Shown piece by piece: positions 40,441 to 45,204 of a stretch of 45,204 nucleotides of DNA; within the stretch, counting starts at the first letter, position 1, and every line of letters begins with the position of its first letter. The notes below the pieces were generated by a model, which searched no databases, was not told the origin of the DNA, and saw only the letters and a program-made list of their open reading frames with translations. The position numbers and the translations under genes are program-made. The stretch lies in the NCBI RefSeq assembly GCF_020521235.1, contig NZ_BLAY01000077.1, positions 1-45,204 of the forward strand, written 5' to 3'. Source of the DNA: Microseira wollei NIES-4236 (GTDB lineage Bacteria > Cyanobacteriota > Cyanobacteriia > Cyanobacteriales > Aerosakkonemataceae).

Positions 40441-42963
40441 TTAGTGTAGTTGAATACCGCATTTAAAGCAGAAATTGTGATCTAATGGATTTTTAGTCTG
40501 GCAATTAGGACAGACAATGTGACTTTGAGGAAGTGCAGCAGGTTGGGGTTTTGGTAACTCGGACAGCCTTGCTTTATTTTTCAGTGCAGTATCCATGTAA
40601 GCAGTAAACTGTAATGCTGACATATCGCTGACTGAGGTTGGAATACCACCTTGGCTATCCACAAAAATAGTTGCATTTGCCCCCGGTACAACTGGTAATT
40701 GGTTCTCGGCTGCTCTCGTGGCTATCTCTAACTTTGTGTAATTATCAGAACCAATAAAATTAACTATTGCTTGAGTTACAAATGCATCGGCTTCTCCCTT
40801 AATTCGGAGTGCTTGGGCTTCCGCTTTTGCCTTCTGAACAGATGCCTCAGCCTCCTTTTCGGCAATTTTCACATTCGCTTCAGCTATAGCCACATCTTTC
40901 TGTGTTTCTGTCTGGTGCTTAGCATACATAAGTTTTTGATGTTCTTCTTCAGCCACTTGTTCTGCTTGATAAGTTTTGAGCTTCTCCTCGGCGATTTTGC
41001 GATCGGTGAGAATCTTCTCCAGTTCATCAGGCAGATCAATTTCACCAATCAACGTGTCAACAGCTTCAACACCATAACTACTCAGTGCTGATTTAATATG
41101 ATCTATAGCTTCTCTTTGGCGATCGCTGCGATTTTTCAGAAAGTCTATCGCTTCATAATTTTGAGCAGAATTCCGGAAGTGATTACCAACCATCGGTTCT
41201 AATACCCTGGTTACCAGATTTTTGATGGAGGTAAATTTGAGGGCGTTTATGGAGGTAGAGCCATCGCCAACCGTTGGCTCCCAAACACCGCTCCCTGGGG
41301 AACCAACACAAGAAATCATCCTGGGAGCATTTTCTCCAGCTATACTAATAACCTGCGCCACCTCAATATCAAAGGCAAATCCATCCTTGGAACGAAGGTT
41401 CAAAGCATTAAGATTGGCATCATAGTTGGTTGGCGGCTTTTGTTTGTTTGACCAGTCGAGGGTAATTTGATGAGTTGGGACGATGACCACATCCTTCACT
41501 TTTGTGTTGATGGGATACTTACCAGGATAGAGTGGCTGCTTGCAAATACCTCTATATCCATTTTCAACAGGTTCATGACTAGCATTGTTCTCAGGATTGT
41601 TCCCGACGTGGGAGATGACAACTCCAACAGTTCCCACCTCAATAGTAGTTAATGGCACTTGCTCAACCTTGACAAACCAGGGATTCAAATGCCAAGAACC
41701 TGATGGCACAACTTCCTGTTGCAAACCTTTACATCCACCTCGCTCAATAAATTTCTGTGGGTTTTGGAAGTTGTCATGTCCCTGGATGATTGGACCTGCA
41801 ATTTCACCTGGTGCAATTGCGGCCCCATCAAAAGTTGTGACAATACCAATCTTGTCTGCATCCACTGTATACACCCGTAAATGATTAGGGTTCATGCCAT
41901 GCTGGGCAGCATTGGCAGCAGTAATCACCGTGAACAGATCGGTGTTAATTTGGTAAGTGCCAGCAGTCAAGATTGCTCGCTGCTTTCCTTTCTGACCACC
42001 CTCATTTATAAATGCCGCCGCATCCTGAAAATTGTTGCAATCAACAACTTTACCCAAGATTTGTCCTTCTGGCAGGTTAGCACCATCATTGGCAATGACA
42101 AGCGCAATTTCTCCTTGAGGAACATTGATTACTCGCTGCTTACGAATAGTAAACAGATTGGTGTTAATCTGGTAATTGCCAGCAGTCAGGATTGTTAGTT
42201 GCTGACCGCTCTCGCCACCGTTGTTCAGAAATGCCGCCGCATCCTGGAAGTTCTTGCAATCAACTACCTTACCAAACATGCGTCCTGGTGGTAGGGGAAT
42301 ACCATCATTGGCTTCTACTAGCCCAATTTCGTCCGGATAAATATCAATTACTGACTGCTTACGAATAGTAAACAGATTGGTGTTAATCCAGTAAGTGCCA
42401 GCAGTCAAAATTGCCAGCTGCTGACCCCTCTCACCACCGTTTTTTATAAATTCATGGGCATCCTCGAAGTTGTTGCAAGCAACTACCTTACCAAACATTT
42501 TTCCTGGTGGTAGGGGAATACCATCATTGGCTTCTACTAGCCCAATTTCGTTTGCAGAAATATGAATTACTGACTGCTTACGAATAGTAAAGAGTTTGGT
42601 GTTAATCCAGTAAGTGCCAGCAGTCAAAATTGCCAGCTGCTGTCCCCTCTGACCACCGTTCTCCAGAAATTTACGGGCATTCTGGAAGTTGTCGCAATCA
42701 ACCACCTTACCAAACATTTTTCCTGGTTCTAGGGGTTCACCATCATTGGCTTCTACTAGCCCAATTTCGTCATCGGCAATCTTAGTTACCGGCACCTGAT
42801 GAATGGTATCATTCAAATACGAAGGATGTAATCCGGGACGGAGAATATCTGCCTGGAAACCTACTTCCCCATTCAGGGCAATCAGTCGGGAAGGGCGAGG
42901 GCCTCCCCATTTCTTTTCGACAATGCCAACTTTATCTTCAGCAATCTTAACGAATCCAATCAT
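40441..42963 (-). CDS. Tandem-beta-repeat protein with SPFH-like region, coiled coil and zinc ribbon
   Basis: 840 residues from the ATG at 42963. After an N-terminal module (1-66), four near-identical 73-residue repeats start at 67, 140, 213 and 286 (unit: IGLVEANDG, LPPGKMFGKVVDCNNF, GQQLAILTAGTYWINT, LFTIRKQSVI). Two diverged units follow near 372 and 446. Residues about 500-645 resemble an SPFH/band-7 domain (DGFAFDIEVAQVISI; YGVEAVDTLIGEIDLP). A charged Ala/Glu/Lys coiled coil spans about 645-730. A zinc ribbon (CPNC 818-821, CFKC 832-835) ends the protein. There is no membrane segment. Flotillins share the SPFH-coiled-coil order; major vault protein shares repeats-SPFH-helix. Last gene of the caspase operon, 95 bases after the caspase stop. 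No clear ribosome site. Confidence 0.82.
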   Translation of the reverse strand: MIGFVKIAEDKVGIVEKKWGGPRPSRLIALNGEVGFQADILRPGLHPSYLNDTIHQVPVTKIADDEIGLVEANDGEPLEPGKMFGKVVDCDNFQNARKFLENGGQRGQQLAILTAGTYWINTKLFTIRKQSVIHISANEIGLVEANDGIPLPPGKMFGKVVACNNFEDAHEFIKNGGERGQQLAILTAGTYWINTNLFTIRKQSVIDIYPDEIGLVEANDGIPLPPGRMFGKVVDCKNFQDAAAFLNNGGESGQQLTILTAGNYQINTNLFTIRKQRVINVPQGEIALVIANDGANLPEGQILGKVVDCNNFQDAAAFINEGGQKGKQRAILTAGTYQINTDLFTVITAANAAQHGMNPNHLRVYTVDADKIGIVTTFDGAAIAPGEIAGPIIQGHDNFQNPQKFIERGGCKGLQQEVVPSGSWHLNPWFVKVEQVPLTTIEVGTVGVVISHVGNNPENNASHEPVENGYRGICKQPLYPGKYPINTKVKDVVIVPTHQITLDWSNKQKPPTNYDANLNALNLRSKDGFAFDIEVAQVISIAGENAPRMISCVGSPGSGVWEPTVGDGSTSINALKFTSIKNLVTRVLEPMVGNHFRNSAQNYEAIDFLKNRSDRQREAIDHIKSALSSYGVEAVDTLIGEIDLPDELEKILTDRKIAEEKLKTYQAEQVAEEEHQKLMYAKHQTETQKDVAIAEANVKIAEKEAEASVQKAKAEAQALRIKGEADAFVTQAIVNFIGSDNYTKLEIATRAAENQLPVVPGANATIFVDSQGGIPTSVSDMSALQFTAYMDTALKNKARLSELPKPQPAALPQSHIVCPNCQTKNPLDHNFCFKCGIQLH
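41890..42765 (-). repeat. 219-base tandem coding repeat, four copies
   Basis: These encode the four 73-residue units. The DNA copies are also close (for example CCATCATTGGCTTCTACTAG at about 42310, 42530 and 42740), indicating recent or homogenised duplication. Confidence 0.85.
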
Positions 42964-43103
42964 AATTCCAAACAGGGTGTATTTTACTTGTGGGGATTGA
43001 CTGACCAACCTAGTTTTAGCGATACACCCTAGTAATTACCGCAAGCTGGTAATCTTTTTTCTAATTCTTTGAGATTACCTAAGTAGCTGCTCCCTGACTG
43101 AAA

Positions 43104-44408
43104 TTAAAATTTTTCTGCACTTACGCGAGGGAAAAAATTGTCAAAACTTGATTTCCAATCGTGCCACAGATGATTACCGTATCCAAATGACGGCAGGTGT
43201 CCTTCTTTAGCATCTAAGCTAAATGTAAATTCATCGTATTTTAACCACTTATTATTCCGTCGCCAGCCAATACGCTCAGCCAATTTATATACATCGAACT
43301 TGTCTGCTTGACCGCGAATGTTACGCCAAATTTGCTGCTGTACCCTGAAACCAAACTTATCGTTGCTATGCTCTACCCAGAACTGGTCAATTTTGCGAAC
43401 AACGGAGCAAGGTAATTTTGATATATCTTCTTGTCTGCACCAACCCTCCTGTTCTCGACCAAGCACTCGCAGTATCAATTGATAGGTTTCATTATCTGCT
43501 TCTTTCCAATTGCCTGCTATCAGCAAATTCCGCAGTTTGGCGTAGTCTACTTGCGGCTCTTCACTGGATTCATAGAGTGGAGGAGATTCAGATTTTGCGC
43601 CCTTTCCTCCTCCTAGTCTTTGATGGGAGCAGTCAGCATCATTCTGAGTGGTGATATCCTCTGAAGTCCCGTCTCCCCGTATCAAAATCTGCTGGGATTT
43701 ATTTATAGGTTCAGCAATAACGTAAGGTGTTTGCTGAGCATTCTTGTATTGACGAACCAGTTCAGTGACTCGACTAAGATGGTCATTCAACTGCTTAACC
43801 GTGGCGCCTTGTCCTATGTTACGTAAACTGTTCAGCAGTACGTGAGTAAAAGCACCTTGCTTTAATTCCTCAATTTCATAAGAGTATTGATTAGGACTAC
43901 AGGAAAAAAAGCTAATAACTCCGGTCTGACGTGCTTCTTCAGCCGTTTGTCCTCTAATTCCTTCACCTGCTTTTATACCTTGGTTACGACAAGCATCTAA
44001 AATTAGGACTACATTATCAGCACAACAGCGTCGCAAACGTTCTGTGATGTAGTTGATAGTAATTGCGGTATTTTCTACATCCCCTGGATCGCCATCGGCA
44101 GGCATGAGATAATCACGGTCAGCATGGCGCATCCCGTGACCGCTAAAGAAAAACCAAAAGTTATCCCCTCGTTCCATGCGGGGGTGTTCAAAGAACTCCC
44201 GCAAAAATTTCAGCAGGTTAGCACGGCGGGGACGTGTTGAAATACCATTAAAATCAGGTGAGTCATCACAAAAGAAGAACACCCGTTCAAAACCTGCTTC
44301 ATTGCGGAGAAAATCATGAATTAACTGTGCATCCCGCTTGGCATAGTTCAAGGGTTGCAGGAATTCGTACTGATTAATGCCAATGGTAATTGCCCAGTTT
44401 TTCCCCAT
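43104..44408 (-). CDS. Caspase-like (C14) protease fused to a GUN4 domain
   Basis: 434 residues. The caspase/metacaspase fold (about 1-245) starts NWAITIGINQYEFLQPL. The catalytic dyad is intact: H91 in FFFSGHGMRHADRDYLMPAD and C140 in VVLILDACRNQG. A Gly/Lys/Ser linker (about 255-287) leads to a GUN4 domain (about 288-430; LRNLLIAGNWKEADNETYQL, then IDQFWVEHSNDKFGF and the C-terminal FSLDAKEGHLPS). GUN4 binds Mg-porphyrins and stimulates Mg-chelatase, so the protease may respond to tetrapyrrole state. It starts one base after the stop of the small Trypco/Pepco-like gene, so the two are translationally coupled. Caspase-GUN4 fusions are known in cyanobacteria. Confidence 0.92.
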   Translation of the reverse strand: MGKNWAITIGINQYEFLQPLNYAKRDAQLIHDFLRNEAGFERVFFFCDDSPDFNGISTRPRRANLLKFLREFFEHPRMERGDNFWFFFSGHGMRHADRDYLMPADGDPGDVENTAITINYITERLRRCCADNVVLILDACRNQGIKAGEGIRGQTAEEARQTGVISFFSCSPNQYSYEIEELKQGAFTHVLLNSLRNIGQGATVKQLNDHLSRVTELVRQYKNAQQTPYVIAEPINKSQQILIRGDGTSEDITTQNDADCSHQRLGGGKGAKSESPPLYESSEEPQVDYAKLRNLLIAGNWKEADNETYQLILRVLGREQEGWCRQEDISKLPCSVVRKIDQFWVEHSNDKFGFRVQQQIWRNIRGQADKFDVYKLAERIGWRRNNKWLKYDEFTFSLDAKEGHLPSFGYGNHLWHDWKSSFDNFFPRVSAEKF

Positions 44409-44409
44409 T

Positions 44410-44799
44410 TCACTGTGTTTCTTTGCGCTTGAACCTGAGTGTTATTCCACCCTTTCCGCCAACTTTTCCGCCAGTTCCCAGTAACTTAACCGCACCTTCG
44501 CCGTTAATTTCCACCACCAGTTCAATTTCGTCTAGCTGCATTCCAGGGGAGTCAACTTTCGCTTGCTGTTCAGCACGTTGAAACAGCCTTCCTACTACTT
44601 GCAGAAAGCGAGTCATTTCTTGCTCTAATTTTTGCACCCTGACTGGAACCGCATCCCCTACCTTTTTTGTGTCAGTTCCCGGCTTTACCTCATCGCTCCA
44701 ACTTCCCCCTAGAGGAGTACCGTCTTTTCTCCCGTCCGTCACCCCTATCGGAGAAGTTTCATTAGTAACTATCCAAATAATGTCTTCTTCGCCCATCAT
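44410..44799 (-). CDS. Small Trypco/Pepco-like peptidase-companion protein
   Basis: 129 residues, start ATGATG at 44799 (no strong ribosome site). The N-terminal half is polar. A helix (about 50-85: VRVQKLEQEMTRFLQVVGRL) is followed by a beta-rich end: MQLDEIELVVEINGEGAVKL, then LGTGGKVGGKGGITLRFKR. This LDEIEL...GEG...GGKGGITL pattern resembles the small peptidase co-occurring domains (Trypco1/Pepco type) described near caspases and trypsin-like proteases in bacterial conflict systems; which of these it is, I cannot settle by eye. It is first in the operon, one base before the caspase gene. Confidence 0.7.
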   Translation of the reverse strand: MMGEEDIIWIVTNETSPIGVTDGRKDGTPLGGSWSDEVKPGTDTKKVGDAVPVRVQKLEQEMTRFLQVVGRLFQRAEQQAKVDSPGMQLDEIELVVEINGEGAVKLLGTGGKVGGKGGITLRFKRKETQ

Positions 44800-45093
44800 A
44801 ACTTACAATTTTAGTTACTGCATTTAATGATACGCACAGCTATTAGTGATTTCCGGGTAAAAATTATTCACCTGGCAGTAAAATAAAGCGATCGCGCCGC
44901 ACAATTAAATTTAAAAATCCCTTCTTTCGACAAATTGAGCAATCTGGATAAAACACGGTCAGGACTGACGCCAAGAAACCCGGTTTCTCTGAAAAATCTT
45001 GCGCCAAGGAACTAGATCTCGCGCCAGAAACCCGGTTTCTATCCAAAATCTTGGACTTAGAACGAGCGATCGCCGCTAAAAAACCCCAAAAAC
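44800..45093. other. Intergenic region between the caspase operon and psbA
   Basis: The promoter of the minus-strand caspase operon should lie at 44800-44870. Beyond it are two AAACCCGGTTTCT palindromes (44976-44990, 45023-45038), each followed by an AAATCTTG-type motif, and HIP1 octamers at 44888 and 45066. No gene. Confidence 0.55.
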
Positions 45094-45124
45094 AAAAAGC
45101 GCCCCCCTAAAGGAGAGCGCTTTT
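45094..45124 (-). terminator. Terminator of psbA
   Basis: AAAAAGCGCCCCCC and GGAGAGCGCTTTT form a strong stem around TAAA, 26 bases beyond the psbA stop on the minus strand, with T-rich sequence after it in both directions (bidirectional). Confidence 0.75.
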
Positions 45125-45149
45125 CGTTAAAGTTCTAGCAACCTAGATC

Positions 45150-45204
45150 TTAACCATTGATAACCGGAGCGGTTAAAGCAACGGGAGCAGATTCACCAGC
45201 GGCT
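45150..45204 (-). CDS. psbA: Photosystem II D1 protein, C-terminal end
   Basis: The last 17 residues, AAGESAPVALTAPVING, end at TAA (45150-45152). This matches the C-terminal extension of cyanobacterial D1, which is cleaved by CtpA after the conserved DLA to let the manganese cluster assemble. The gene runs out of the window, so which psbA copy this is cannot be told. Confidence 0.85.
   Translation of the reverse strand, partial: AAGESAPVALTAPVING

Overview
The window comes from a cyanobacterium, most likely a filamentous one of the Oscillatoria/Microcoleus type. The HIP1 octamer GCGATCGC is very frequent. The last bases encode the C-terminus of photosystem II D1 (psbA). Several families are typically cyanobacterial: a CHASE2 kinase, a fused Bgt permease/binding protein, a caspase-GUN4 fusion, ComFB, an SLH-porin remnant, NB-ARC and NACHT STAND pieces, and heptanucleotide (STRR-like) tandem repeats. 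Genus assignment is inference.

Layout. 0-0.67 kb: right end of an IS200/IS605 element with the TnpB C-terminus. 0.67-3.5 kb: LuxR-type regulator and CHASE2 histidine kinase, minus strand. 3.8-6.3 kb: four small exported Cys-containing proteins in tandem; the second has one in-frame amber codon. 6.8-12.5 kb: secretory or hydrolase genes (protease-prodomain-like protein, DUF3616 protein, M14 carboxypeptidase, zinc phospholipase C-like protein, GH13 amylase), with two short CHASE2 gene remnants between them. 12.5-14.9 kb: a duplicated module of small Xre-type regulators and a 64-residue protein, with triple operator-like sites and several broken copies. 15-18 kb: M42 aminopeptidase, then a REC-GGDEF-EAL gene split by one stop codon. 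18.4-26.6 kb: a broken hypothetical gene, a 1726-residue PAS/GAF hybrid kinase, and the Bgt amino-acid ABC transporter. 26.6-27.3 kb: nested inverted-repeat elements and a porin tail remnant. 27.3-32.7 kb: SLH lipoprotein, Ser/Thr kinase with TPRs, GHL10-type glycoside hydrolase. 33-38.7 kb: a cluster of truncated signalling genes (NB-ARC without its repeat domain, kinase cut after DFG, NACHT N-terminus, WD40 tail, metal-permease tail), with intact LamG and ComFB genes. 39-40 kb: small exported CxCxxC protein and Uma2 endonuclease-fold protein. 40.4-44.8 kb: a three-gene minus-strand operon encoding a small Trypco/Pepco-like protein, a caspase-GUN4 fusion, and an 840-residue protein with tandem beta repeats, an SPFH-like region, a coiled coil and a zinc ribbon. 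45.1 kb to the end: psbA tail and its terminator.

The best candidate for an undescribed system is the 40.4-44.8 kb operon. It has the ingredients of a programmed-death or stress-response module: a caspase with an intact His/Cys dyad, a tetrapyrrole-binding GUN4 domain, a peptidase-companion protein, and a possible vault- or flotillin-like scaffold. The second candidate is the Xre-type array at 13-14.9 kb, where two promoters carry three ACACT-N2-AGTGT sites with nearly identical spacing.

The window is also unusually rich in decay. I see four genes interrupted by a single in-frame stop, one frameshift, one repeat insertion into a HIP1 site, and at least seven truncated gene pieces, many beside short inverted-repeat elements. 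All family assignments were made by eye, without database searches.
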